A program made the position numbers and the translations under genes. Below, in pieces: positions 23,693-32,164 of a stretch of DNA of 36,834 nucleotides (position 1 is the first letter of the stretch; each line of letters opens with the position of its first letter). The stretch spans positions 1 to 36,834 of the forward strand of contig JAADIE010000001.1 of NCBI GenBank assembly GCA_013151495.1, written 5' to 3'. Below the pieces are notes generated by a model. The model searched no databases. It was not told the origin of the DNA and was given only the letters and a program-made list of their open reading frames with translations. This DNA is from Nitrospirota bacterium (lineage in GTDB: Bacteria > Nitrospirota > Thermodesulfovibrionia > Thermodesulfovibrionales > JdFR-85).

Positions 23693-24820
23693 ATGTTTAC
23701 AGCTGCTTTAAGGGAGATCTTTCATACCAATCTTGGTGTGAAGAAAGGTGAAAGGGTTCTTATATTTACAGACAGGCCCACGAAGCGTGACCATGTATCA
23801 GAGGAGGATCTGATCAGGTGGCAGCGATTGAAGGATCTGCTGTACCTGCTTGAGGACACAGCACGGGGATTTACCTCCAATGTGCTGACCTGTATTTATC
23901 CATCCAGGGGAGGACATGGTAAGGAGCCACCAGAGAGGGTATGGAGACTGGCCTTTGGAGAGAAGGCAGTGGATGAATTAAAAAACCGCGGGGTGCTTAA
24001 AAGAATACTGAATAAAAAGGCAACAGAAGAGGATATCCGGGTGGCTGAAAAGACAATAAAACGTTTTTCCAGAAAACCGGTTCAGGTGGTTGTGGCTGTG
24101 TCAAACTACTCAACAAGTCACACCAGATTCAGGGATTTTCTTACCCGTATTTTTGGTGCCCGCTATGCCAGCATGCCTCTTTTTGATATATCCATGCTTG
24201 AAGGGGCCATGGATGTGGATTGGAAGGAGCTGAAGAGACGGACCAGGAGGGTTGCAACGCTACTTAGAAAGACAGTAGAGGTTGAGCTTACAACACCAAA
24301 CGGTACAGTACTCAGGTTTTCCAAAAAGGGTAGAAGGGTGCAGGAGGACAACGGCGACCTGAGAAGGCCTGGCTCCTTTGGGAACCTCCCGGCTGGTGAG
24401 GTGTTTTTTGCACCTCTTGAAGATAGCTCTGAGGGTACCCTTGTGCTTGAATGGGCCCCTACAAGACATCTTGACTCACCTGTAACAGTCACAATAAAGG
24501 ATGGAAAGGCAGAGGAGGTAACAGGAAAGGAGCCCTTTGTTGAGGTGTTAAAAGAGAAGTTTTCAGAAAGAGAGGAAAACAGGTTTATTGCAGAATTTGG
24601 GATAGGGACCAATGACAGGGCCCGCAGGCCAGACAACATCCTTGAGTCTGAAAAGATACTCGGTACTGTTCATGTGGCATTTGGTGACAACAGCTCTTTT
24701 GGTGGAAAGGTAAAGACCCCCTTTCATCAGGACTTTGTATTCTTCCACCCCACGGTAAAGCTGAAGCTGAAGGATGGCTCTGAGGTTTTCCTGCTCAGAG
24801 ACGGCAGGATGTTGGATTAG
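23693..24820 (+). CDS. M29-family aminopeptidase
   Basis: A 375-residue metallopeptidase of the aminopeptidase T/AmpS family (M29), which removes N-terminal residues using two metal ions. The C-terminal half holds the ligand motifs: FGNLPAGEVFFAP (Glu), IAEFGIGTND (Glu), GTVHVAFGDNSSFGG (His) and HQDFVF (His/Asp). The N-terminal domain (1-190) is the less conserved cap and dimer domain. RBS GGAGGAGC precedes the ATG. No signal peptide, so cytoplasmic. It sits 15 bases after the thermonuclease. Confidence 0.85.
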   Translation: MFTAALREIFHTNLGVKKGERVLIFTDRPTKRDHVSEEDLIRWQRLKDLLYLLEDTARGFTSNVLTCIYPSRGGHGKEPPERVWRLAFGEKAVDELKNRGVLKRILNKKATEEDIRVAEKTIKRFSRKPVQVVVAVSNYSTSHTRFRDFLTRIFGARYASMPLFDISMLEGAMDVDWKELKRRTRRVATLLRKTVEVELTTPNGTVLRFSKKGRRVQEDNGDLRRPGSFGNLPAGEVFFAPLEDSSEGTLVLEWAPTRHLDSPVTVTIKDGKAEEVTGKEPFVEVLKEKFSEREENRFIAEFGIGTNDRARRPDNILESEKILGTVHVAFGDNSSFGGKVKTPFHQDFVFFHPTVKLKLKDGSEVFLLRDGRMLD

Positions 24821-24836
24821 TTAAGAGTAGATAATT

Positions 24837-24842
24837 TATAAT
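24837..24842 (+). promoter_or_regulatory. -10-like box immediately before ftsE
   Basis: A perfect TATAAT ends 6 bases before the ftsE ATG. The best -35 candidate (TTGGAT, 24812) is 19 bases away. ftsE has no Shine-Dalgarno sequence, so a leaderless message may start here in addition to read-through from upstream. Confidence 0.35.
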
Positions 24843-24848
24843 ATCCTG

Positions 24849-25511
24849 ATGATTCACTTCAAGAATGTAACAAAGATATACGACAATATTACGGCCCTGA
24901 GAAATATCTCCTTCTCCATTGAAAAAGGCGAATATGTATTTGTTACCGGTCCATCTGGTGCAGGCAAAAGCACCCTGCTCAAGCTTATTTATCTGGCAGA
25001 AAAGCCTGACGAGGGTATTATCTCCATAGCCGGTTATAGTACGGATACTTTAAAAGACAGGGCTATACCATATCTGAGAAGAAACATTGGTGTGGTATTT
25101 CAGGACTTCAAGCTGCTTGAAAATAAAAATGTATACGACAATATAGCCATTGCACTCAGGATAAGGGGGGTTGGCGAAAGAGAGATACGGGAAAGAGTGC
25201 ATGAGGCCCTAAAACTGGTAAACCTCAGGCACAAGGCCGACAGCCTGCCCTCGGCTCTATCAGGTGGAGAACAGCAGAGGGTTACCATAGCAAGGGCTAT
25301 TGTTGGTGAGCCAACAGTGTTGCTGGCTGACGAGCCAACAGGTAATCTTGATGCCGACAATGCAGCAGGCATAATGAAGATCTTTCGTGAAATAAATGCT
25401 CGGGGCACCACAATACTCTTTGCCACCCACAACAGAGATCTTTACAAGAACACAGGCTGCAGGGTAATAAAGCTTGACAGTGGAAATATAGTGTATGATG
25501 ATCTGGAGTAA
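24849..25511 (+). CDS. ftsE: Cell-division ABC ATPase FtsE
   Basis: ATPase of the FtsEX complex at the septum, 220 residues. Walker A GPSGAGKST, Q-loop VFQDFKLL, signature LSGGEQQRV, Walker B VLLADEPTGNLD and H-loop LFATHNRDL are all intact. FtsEX does not transport: ATP hydrolysis moves FtsX to switch on periplasmic wall-hydrolase activators. No ribosome site is visible. The next gene, ftsX, begins 6 bases after the stop. Confidence 0.95.
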   Translation: MIHFKNVTKIYDNITALRNISFSIEKGEYVFVTGPSGAGKSTLLKLIYLAEKPDEGIISIAGYSTDTLKDRAIPYLRRNIGVVFQDFKLLENKNVYDNIAIALRIRGVGEREIRERVHEALKLVNLRHKADSLPSALSGGEQQRVTIARAIVGEPTVLLADEPTGNLDADNAAGIMKIFREINARGTTILFATHNRDLYKNTGCRVIKLDSGNIVYDDLE

Positions 25512-25517
25512 AGGGTA

Positions 25518-26387
25518 ATGTTTTATTCAGCAAAGGTTGCACTTAAGAGTCTATGGTTTTACAGGTGGATAAATCTGCTTTCTGTTCTGACCATTGCCAC
25601 AGGGCTGTTCATTTATGGGGTCGTACTGTTTTCCCTGTATAATCTTGAAAGAGCCACACAGAGGGTGCCTGAAAAGTTTACCATCACCGTTTTTCTTAAA
25701 AACCGTACCACTGAAAAACAGATTCAAAGGCTCGTGGATAGCCTGTCCAGGGAAAGGATCATAAGCCGAGTAAAGTATATATCAAAAGAGCAGGCCCTTG
25801 AGGAACTCAAGGACTCCCTGGCAGATGCAGCCTATGTGCTTGAGGGACTTGATGAAAACCCTCTGTTTCCCTCTTTGGAGATAAAGCTTAATGAGGATGC
25901 CTTCGATAAAAAGGAAACAGAACTATTTATAAAACGACTGAAGGGGCTTGAGATTGTAGAGGATGTCTTCTATGGCGAGGATATCTTTAGCACAATAAAG
26001 AGCCTCTATCAAAACTTTCGTGTTGTAGCATTAACATTAATAGTGCTTTTTTCAGTGGCTGTTGTTTTTGTCTGTTACAGCACTGTAAAGATACTGTTTT
26101 TCAGAAGAAAAGAGGAGATAGAGATATACAAACTACTCGGGGCCACAAAGGGCTTTATCAGGGGGCCTTTCATTTTTGAAGGAACCTTCATCGGAATCCT
26201 GGGAGGCCTTTTAGCCTCTGGAGCATTGTATACAATATTCAGTGTATTAAAAGGGTTCGGTAATCCTGAGATACCTCTAATGCGAACACTTGAACTTAAC
26301 CCGATTATCATGGTAATTGTACCGGTTTCAGGTATGGTGCTTGGTTTTATTGGTTCAATAATAGCACTTGGAAGACTGAAATACTGA
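25518..26387 (+). CDS. ftsX: Cell-division membrane protein FtsX
   Basis: A 289-residue permease-like partner of FtsE with four helices: one near 18-42, then three between about 165 and 288. The large extracytoplasmic loop (45-160) begins with a beta strand (KFTITVFLKNRTTEKQI) and contains the ISKEQALEELKDSL segment found in FtsX ECD. The FtsX C-terminal domain carries KLLGATKGFIRGPFIFEGTFIGILGG, its usual hallmark. The large loop would bind the EnvC-like protein encoded next, whose start is 1 base after the ftsX stop. Confidence 0.92.
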   Translation: MFYSAKVALKSLWFYRWINLLSVLTIATGLFIYGVVLFSLYNLERATQRVPEKFTITVFLKNRTTEKQIQRLVDSLSRERIISRVKYISKEQALEELKDSLADAAYVLEGLDENPLFPSLEIKLNEDAFDKKETELFIKRLKGLEIVEDVFYGEDIFSTIKSLYQNFRVVALTLIVLFSVAVVFVCYSTVKILFFRRKEEIEIYKLLGATKGFIRGPFIFEGTFIGILGGLLASGALYTIFSVLKGFGNPEIPLMRTLELNPIIMVIVPVSGMVLGFIGSIIALGRLKY

Positions 26388-26388
26388 T

Positions 26389-27579
26389 ATGACCCTCTGG
26401 AAAAGATATATCATTCCTCTGTGTTTCATAGTGGGTCTTTCCCTTATTTCGTCATTTTCATATGCAAATATTAAAAACCCGAAAGAGGAATATCGAAAGA
26501 TTCAAAGGGAGATTAAAAAGCGCGAGCTTGCGGTCAAGAAGGCAAGAAAACGGGAATACTCCATACTTGCTGAGCTGGAAGAGACCAACAAAAAGCTTGA
26601 TGAGCTTAAAAAGAAGATCAGAGCACAGAGGAAAAAGATTTACAGGACAAAGAAACAGCTTTCCAGGCTCAGAAAGAATATGGGTGAACTTGGGCACAGG
26701 ATCCAGAGGCAGAAGAGATGGCTCAAACGAAAGATCATTGCCATGCAAAAGTACGGCTATTCATCTTTTATGGTAAATCCCAGGGAACCAGAGAGTAAAT
26801 TTAATCCAGACCCAATGCTGGTTTTGATGACCTCTGAGAATATAAACCAGATGTTTCGTCTCTGGCATTATCTGAAGAGACTGGCAGATTATGAATACTC
26901 CCTTCTTCATAGCTATAATGAAGACCTTGCCAGGCTTCAAAGACAGAACAGAAAGTATACAAAACTACTTAAAAGGCTATCGGCGCAGGAGGCTGAACTC
27001 AGAAAACAGGAGGACAGTTTAAGACAGAGCAAGAAAAAGAAAAGGCAATTGCTTGCATCTATAAGACGGGAAAAGAGCCTTTACAAGAAAATGATTGCTG
27101 AACTCAAGGCCCAGTCAAGGAAACTCAGAAAACTTATAGAGGAATCAGAAAAGCAAAAGTTCCTTTTCAAAGGATTTTCTAAAAGGAAGAGAAAGCTTAT
27201 GTGGCCGGTTCGTGGTGTTGTAGTAATTCCATACGGCAGTTACAGGGATCCCAAGTTCAAAACCCCGGTGTTTCATAATGGTATTCATATAAAGACCTCA
27301 GAGGATGCCATTGTCAGAGCCGTTTATGGCGGAAAGGTGGTTTTTGCTGACTGGTTCAAAGGCTACGGGAAGGTGGTTATAGTTAACCACGGAGAGGGAT
27401 ACCATACCGTATACGCAAACCTGAGTGAGATTTTTTTAAACAAAGGAGATATAATAAAAGAAGGAGACCAGATTGGAAGGGTTGGGGAATCAAGTACCAT
27501 AAATGCTCCTGATCTTTATTTTGAGGTGCGTTATAAAGGCAGGCCCCTTAACCCCCTCCACTGGCTGAAAAAGAAATAG
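26389..27579 (+). CDS. envC: EnvC-like amidase activator with degenerate LytM (M23) domain
   Basis: A 396-residue exported protein: signal peptide (about 1-27, ending SYANI), a long Lys/Arg/Glu-rich coiled coil (about 28-260) and a C-terminal LytM domain (about 275-395). In active M23 enzymes zinc is held by HxxxD and HxH-type residues. Here HNGIH has lost the Asp, YANLS replaces YxHLS, and LYFEV replaces LHFEI, so zinc cannot be bound normally. This is the state of E. coli EnvC, which activates amidases at the septum under FtsEX control. The gene order ftsE-ftsX-envC with tight spacing supports this role. The target amidase is not in the window. Confidence 0.88.
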   Translation: MTLWKRYIIPLCFIVGLSLISSFSYANIKNPKEEYRKIQREIKKRELAVKKARKREYSILAELEETNKKLDELKKKIRAQRKKIYRTKKQLSRLRKNMGELGHRIQRQKRWLKRKIIAMQKYGYSSFMVNPREPESKFNPDPMLVLMTSENINQMFRLWHYLKRLADYEYSLLHSYNEDLARLQRQNRKYTKLLKRLSAQEAELRKQEDSLRQSKKKKRQLLASIRREKSLYKKMIAELKAQSRKLRKLIEESEKQKFLFKGFSKRKRKLMWPVRGVVVIPYGSYRDPKFKTPVFHNGIHIKTSEDAIVRAVYGGKVVFADWFKGYGKVVIVNHGEGYHTVYANLSEIFLNKGDIIKEGDQIGRVGESSTINAPDLYFEVRYKGRPLNPLHWLKKK

Positions 27580-27597
27580 AATTCTGGAGGTTTTGAG

Positions 27598-28908
27598 ATG
27601 AAGAGGATAAAAGTTCTGCTGGCAATTGCAACGGCTGTGATGATATTTTTTGCTGCCCAGGCTCTGGTAATTCAGTGGTCCATGCCATCGGCTGTTGCAG
27701 ATTCATCAGATTATGAAAAGCTCAAACTCTTTACTGAGGTCCTGGAGATTGTAAAGAAAAGCTATGTAGAAGAGGTAAATACTAAGGATCTGATATACGG
27801 TGCAATAAGGGGGATGCTCCGAACCCTGGACCCCCATTCCGGTTTCATGCCTCCTGATGCATATAAAGAGATGAGGATTGATACAAAGGGTGAATTCGGA
27901 GGGCTTGGTATCAAGATTGGTATCCGTAATGGTGTGCTTACTGTAATAGCACCAATTGAGGACACACCAGCCTGGAGGGCTGGTATAAAGGCTGGCGATA
28001 AGATTATTAAGGTTGATGGCGAGTCAACCAAGGATATGACCCTTTTTGAGGCTGTAAAGAAGATGAGAGGGCCAAAGGGAACCAAGGTTACTTTAACAAT
28101 AATGCGTGAAGGATGGAAGGAGTTTAAGGACTTTACAATAGTCAGAGACATAATCAAGATAAAGAGTGTTAAATATAAGGTAGTTGATGACGGAATAGGC
28201 TATGTAAAGATTAACCAGTTCCAGGAACATACAGCAGATGAGCTTGAAAAGGCCCTTAAAGCCCTTGATGAAAAGGGTATTGATTCCATGATTCTCGACC
28301 TCAGGAACAACCCTGGTGGGCTTTTAAGAAGTGCCATTGATGTGGCCGAGCAGTTTTTACCACCTGACAGGCTGGTGGTATACATAAAGGGACGTAGCGG
28401 GGATAAAACCGAATACTACACGAGAGGAAAGAGAAAACACTACAACTGGCCAATGATTGTGCTTGTTAACTACGGTAGTGCCTCAGCCTCTGAGATCGTG
28501 GCTGGTGCATTGAAGGACTGGAACAGAGCAGTAATCCTTGGTGTTAAGACCTTTGGAAAGGGTTCGGTGCAAAGCGTAATCCCATTAAGTGATGGCTCAG
28601 GCCTCAGGCTCACTACTGCCAAGTACTATACACCAAAGGGTATATCCATCCAGAACACAGGAATAGAGCCTGATATAGAGGTAAAGCTGGTGGTTAAAAA
28701 TGGTAAGGGCCACCCAATACTGAGAGAAAAAGACCTTGAAAGACATCTTGAGAACGAGCAGCTAAAAGGCAAGGAAAAGAAGGAGCAGAAGGAGGAGAAA
28801 AAACCAGTAATCGTTCCATTACAGATAGATGAAAAGGAGGATGTCCAGCTTCAAAGGGCAATCGATGTGCTGAAGAGCTGGCGGGTCTTCAAAAAGAAGG
28901 TTGCCTGA
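27598..28908 (+). CDS. ctpA: S41 C-terminal processing protease
   Basis: A 436-residue periplasmic serine protease with a signal peptide or anchor (about 1-35). The PDZ domain (about 95-180) has GGLGIKIG and AWRAGIKAGDKIIKVDG. The S41 core has LRNNPGGLL, the catalytic serine in NYGSASASEIVAGAL and the general-base lysine in FGKGSVQSVIPL. It trims C-termini of secreted proteins and in several bacteria degrades wall hydrolases or their activators. A charged tail (about 375-436) rich in Lys/Glu follows. RBS CTGGAGG precedes the ATG. Its place after an EnvC-like gene is a widespread arrangement. Likely co-transcribed with ftsEX-envC. Confidence 0.93.
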   Translation: MKRIKVLLAIATAVMIFFAAQALVIQWSMPSAVADSSDYEKLKLFTEVLEIVKKSYVEEVNTKDLIYGAIRGMLRTLDPHSGFMPPDAYKEMRIDTKGEFGGLGIKIGIRNGVLTVIAPIEDTPAWRAGIKAGDKIIKVDGESTKDMTLFEAVKKMRGPKGTKVTLTIMREGWKEFKDFTIVRDIIKIKSVKYKVVDDGIGYVKINQFQEHTADELEKALKALDEKGIDSMILDLRNNPGGLLRSAIDVAEQFLPPDRLVVYIKGRSGDKTEYYTRGKRKHYNWPMIVLVNYGSASASEIVAGALKDWNRAVILGVKTFGKGSVQSVIPLSDGSGLRLTTAKYYTPKGISIQNTGIEPDIEVKLVVKNGKGHPILREKDLERHLENEQLKGKEKKEQKEEKKPVIVPLQIDEKEDVQLQRAIDVLKSWRVFKKKVA

Positions 28909-28921
28909 GCTTTACGATGTT

Positions 28922-29599
28922 ATGTCGCGCATAATCTTTGATATAGAGACCATAGGGCAGGACTTTGAAAGCCTCGATGAAACCCAGCAGGAGTACTTCC
29001 TCAGATATGCTGAGACAGAGGAAGAGGAGGAAAGGGTAAAAGAGAGCCTGGGGCTATATCCTCTTACTGGTGAGATTGTTGCCATTGGTATGCTTAATCC
29101 TGATTCAATGAAGGGGGTTGTTTATTTCCAGGCACCCGATGAGACACTAACACCCTTTGAAGAGGATGGTATAAGGTTTGAGACAGGCACTGAAAAGGAG
29201 ATACTTGAGAGATTCTGGGATGTTGTAAAAAGCTATGATCAGTTTATAACCTTCAATGGAAGGACCTTTGATTGCCCCTTTATTTTGATTCGTTCTGCAA
29301 TACACCGGCTAAAACCCACCCGAGAGCTGATGCCTAACAGATACAATGGTCCTCACATAGATCTGCTTGATCAGCTTACCTTTTATGGGGCCACCAGAAG
29401 GCGGTTCAGTCTTGATATGTGGTGTAAGGCCTTTGGAATAAAAAGCCCCAAAGACGAAGGCATAACAGGTTTAGATGTCAAAAGGCTGTTTAATGAGGGC
29501 CGCTATATCGATATTGCCAGGTACTGTGTGAGGGATCTTATTGCAACCAGGGAGTTGCTATTTTTCTGGGAGAGGTATCTGAAGTTTTCACCTGCATAA
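28922..29599 (+). CDS. PolB-like 3'-5' exonuclease (RNase H fold, DEDD)
   Basis: A cytoplasmic protein of 225 residues. IIFDIETIG at the start is the ExoI DxE motif; ITFNGRTFDCPFILIRS is ExoII with its Asp; and IARYCVRDLIATREL supplies the ExoIII YxxxD-type residue. This matches the predicted 3'-5' exonucleases related to the proofreading domain of PolB (DUF2 of the RNase H-like class). The track's TTG start (28901) overlaps ctpA; the ATG at 28922 places the DIE motif correctly near the N-terminus. No clear ribosome site, so possibly coupled to ctpA. Substrate unknown. Confidence 0.82.
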   Translation: MSRIIFDIETIGQDFESLDETQQEYFLRYAETEEEEERVKESLGLYPLTGEIVAIGMLNPDSMKGVVYFQAPDETLTPFEEDGIRFETGTEKEILERFWDVVKSYDQFITFNGRTFDCPFILIRSAIHRLKPTRELMPNRYNGPHIDLLDQLTFYGATRRRFSLDMWCKAFGIKSPKDEGITGLDVKRLFNEGRYIDIARYCVRDLIATRELLFFWERYLKFSPA

Positions 29600-29623
29600 T
29601 TTTTAAGTTAAAGGAGGGAGTAT

Positions 29624-29920
29624 ATGAGGAGGGGGATACTGGTATTGTCAATTGTCATTTTTTTACTACCTTTTACAATTTCAAACAATAATATCAGTGC
29701 CCAGACAAAAAAAGACATTAACAGCGCTACTGTAGCCGATCTCATGGAAATAAAGGGGATTGGCAGGAAACGGGCTGTCAAGATAGTACGGTTTATAAAA
29801 AAAAGGGGTGGGGTTGAAAGCATTGATGATTTACTTGAGATTAAAGGTATTGGAAGGGGATTACTCAAAAAGATAAGAGAGGTCTTTGAGGTAAAAGATT
29901 CTGTCTCTCCTGATCATTAA
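29624..29920 (+). CDS. ComEA-like secreted helix-hairpin-helix protein
   Basis: A 98-residue protein with a signal peptide (LVLSIVIFLLPFTIS...SAQ) and one HhH2 unit of ComEA type: DINSATVADLMEIKGIGRKRAVKIV followed by FIKKRGGVESIDDLLEIKGIGRGLLKKI. This binds double-stranded DNA in the periplasm in competence systems, though many such proteins in non-competent bacteria have no proven role. RBS AAAGGAGGGAG precedes the ATG. Last gene of the ten-gene run; its stop overlaps the convergent MFS gene by 4 bases, leaving no intrinsic terminator. Confidence 0.88.
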   Translation: MRRGILVLSIVIFLLPFTISNNNISAQTKKDINSATVADLMEIKGIGRKRAVKIVRFIKKRGGVESIDDLLEIKGIGRGLLKKIREVFEVKDSVSPDH

Positions 29921-31125
29921 TTTTCTCTGATTTTTAACATCAACAAGCCACCAGATAAAAAAAGGCCGGCTACAAGAAGTACGCCCATTCTTTGATTGCC
30001 TGTAATGGAAGAGATGAGCCCAAAGGCGGCCGGTCCGATTATCGAGGATGTCTTGCCTGACAGGGCATAAACACCGAAGTATTCGGCCTCTTTACCGGGC
30101 GGGATAAATCTGGTAAAAAGTGCCCTTGATGCAGCCTGCAGGGTACCAAGGAACACACCACCTGCAGAGGCAACCACCCAGAATGAGGTCTTGTCCTTTA
30201 TTAGAAAGGTCCAGACACTAAGGGCAAACCATACTGATATTGAAAGCATAACCACCTTCCAGGGGCCCCATCTGTCGGTTGGCCCCGAAAATACAAAGGC
30301 CCCGAGGGCTGCCATTGCCTGAATAAATAGATACAAAAAGAGTAATTCCTTTTCTTTAAAACCCAGGGTGGTAGAAGCAAAGAGACTCGAGAAGATTATG
30401 ATAGTATTCAGTGCATCTTTATATAAAAAATAGGATGCTAAAAACAGAAGCACCCTTTTGTTTTTTGTGACCTCTTTCAGGGTCTGAATGGTCTGTTCTA
30501 TACCCTTTTTAACTCCATTTATTATGGAACTCTTTTTAGTATCAGCAGGTAGATACAAAAAGGCTGGCACAGAAAAAAACAGAAAAAAAGCCCCTGTAAA
30601 GGGCCATATAAGATAACTGAGTCCTCTGTTGAACATCCATAGTGCTACAAACAGTGAGACAATTGAGCCAAGGTAGCCAGCACCAAAACCAAGGCCAGAG
30701 AGCCTGCCTCTGCTACCTTTATCAGCAATGTCGTTTAGATAGGCATTATAGAATACAAAGGCTCCCTCTGTTGTGGTGTTTGCAATCACCACAAACATGG
30801 TGGCAAGAAGAAGGTCTCCCTTCTGGGGTATAAACAGGGCTGCTGTTGATACACAGGCTGTAAGGGTGTAGATAAAGAGCAGCCTCTTTCTTCTCCCTGA
30901 GTAATCAGAAATACCACCCATCAAAGGGGATGACAGGGCTACCAGGGCCATGCTAATAGAGATAGCCCAGCCCCACCAGAGGTCTGCCTGCGTGGGTGAT
31001 TGGGCAATTGCCTTTGAGAAATAAACAGGAAAGAGTACAGCTAAAATTACGGCTGAATAAGAGGAGTTGGCAAAGTCATAAAGACACCAGCTTGCTGCCT
31101 GACATCTCCTGCTACCTTTAAACAC
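29917..31125 (-). CDS. MFS permease, UMF1/Atg22-like family
   Basis: A 402-residue, twelve-helix inner-membrane transporter. The opening WCLYDFANSSYSAVILAVLFPVYF is diagnostic of the UMF1 (Atg22-like) family, followed by the motif GGISDYSGRRKRLL (MFS motif A region) and later SGPTDRWGPWKVVM. Fungal Atg22 exports amino acids from the vacuole; bacterial substrates are unknown. Start is a GTG at 31125 that follows the hemE stop by 13 bases with a poor ribosome site. Its 3' end overlaps the ComEA-like gene. Confidence 0.85.
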   Translation of the reverse strand: MFKGSRRCQAASWCLYDFANSSYSAVILAVLFPVYFSKAIAQSPTQADLWWGWAISISMALVALSSPLMGGISDYSGRRKRLLFIYTLTACVSTAALFIPQKGDLLLATMFVVIANTTTEGAFVFYNAYLNDIADKGSRGRLSGLGFGAGYLGSIVSLFVALWMFNRGLSYLIWPFTGAFFLFFSVPAFLYLPADTKKSSIINGVKKGIEQTIQTLKEVTKNKRVLLFLASYFLYKDALNTIIIFSSLFASTTLGFKEKELLFLYLFIQAMAALGAFVFSGPTDRWGPWKVVMLSISVWFALSVWTFLIKDKTSFWVVASAGGVFLGTLQAASRALFTRFIPPGKEAEYFGVYALSGKTSSIIGPAAFGLISSITGNQRMGVLLVAGLFLSGGLLMLKIREN

Positions 31126-31138
31126 AGTGTATTCAGGA

Positions 31139-32164
31139 TTAACTGCTTAGTTCGTGAACCAGTTTTACCAGTGTTTTTGCCTTCTCCGGTGGTGTTTGCG
31201 GAAGTATGCCATGGCCAAGGTTGAATATATGTCCTTTAGCCCTTGAACCCTTTTTTAGTATGTCCTTGACCTTTGTTTTCAGCGTTGTGTCATCTGAGAA
31301 AAGGGCCAGTGGATCAAGGTTCCCCTGTATGGCTGTTTCCTTGCCAATCCTTGTGATAGCCTTACCTATATCAACTCGCCAGTCTATACCGATCACATCA
31401 GCTCCGGAGCTGCGAGCAAGTTCTAAGAGTCCACCACAGTTGTTAACAAAGTATATAATCGGGACATCATGGGATTTGAGGTTCTCAATTGTCTCCTTTA
31501 CATAGGGAAGAGAAAACTCCCTGTAATCATCAGGTGCAAGGGCACCTGCCCAGGAATCAAAGATCTGTACAGCCTGGGCCCCTGCCTTTATCTGGGCCCT
31601 CAGATAGGATATTGTGGTTTCGGTTATCTTCTGCATAAGAGCGTGGAATACCTCGGGGGCTGAGAACATCATCTTTTTGGTTTCCAGAAAGTTCTTGGAG
31701 CTACCCCCCTCTATCATATAAGTTGCAAGTGTGAAAGGGGCACCGGAGAATCCGATAAGGGGTACCTTTTTTCTTAATCTTTTACGAAGAATCTTTATTG
31801 TATCAAGCACAAAGGGCACATCCTTTTTTGGCTCAATAGTTCTCAGGGCCTCAATATCCTTCATCTTTCTTACTGGTTTCGACAGCCGGGGCCCCTTTTT
31901 CTCGAGGAATCTAAGCCTCATACCCATTGGTTCAAGGGGTATCAGGATATCAGAGAAAAGGATTGCAGCATCCACCCCGAGTATATCAACAGGTTGCATT
32001 GTTACCTCTGCTGCCAGTTCAGGGGTTTTACAGAGTGTAAGAAAATCGGCCTTTGCCCGTACTGCCTGGTATTCTGGCAGGTATCTGCCAGCCTGACGCA
32101 TTATCCATATGGGTGTGTAATCCACCTTTTCGCCTCTACAGGCACGCAGGAAGGTATCGTTCAT
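31139..32164 (-). CDS. hemE: Uroporphyrinogen III decarboxylase (HemE)
   Basis: Removes four acetate carboxyls from uroporphyrinogen III to give coproporphyrinogen III. Motifs: WIMRQAGRYLPEY with the substrate-binding Arg pair, LFSDILIPLEPMG with the catalytic Asp, GFSGAPFTLATYMIEGG, IFDSWAGAL, GNLDPLAL, and the terminal NLGHGILPQTPPE. The track start (32221) gives a polar non-homologous leader; the ATG at 32164 sits behind AAGGAGG and gives 341 residues, the usual length. Start overlaps the stop of the radical-SAM gene (TAATG), so the two are coupled and probably used in one heme pathway. Confidence 0.95.
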   Translation of the reverse strand: MNDTFLRACRGEKVDYTPIWIMRQAGRYLPEYQAVRAKADFLTLCKTPELAAEVTMQPVDILGVDAAILFSDILIPLEPMGMRLRFLEKKGPRLSKPVRKMKDIEALRTIEPKKDVPFVLDTIKILRKRLRKKVPLIGFSGAPFTLATYMIEGGSSKNFLETKKMMFSAPEVFHALMQKITETTISYLRAQIKAGAQAVQIFDSWAGALAPDDYREFSLPYVKETIENLKSHDVPIIYFVNNCGGLLELARSSGADVIGIDWRVDIGKAITRIGKETAIQGNLDPLALFSDDTTLKTKVKDILKKGSRAKGHIFNLGHGILPQTPPEKAKTLVKLVHELSS

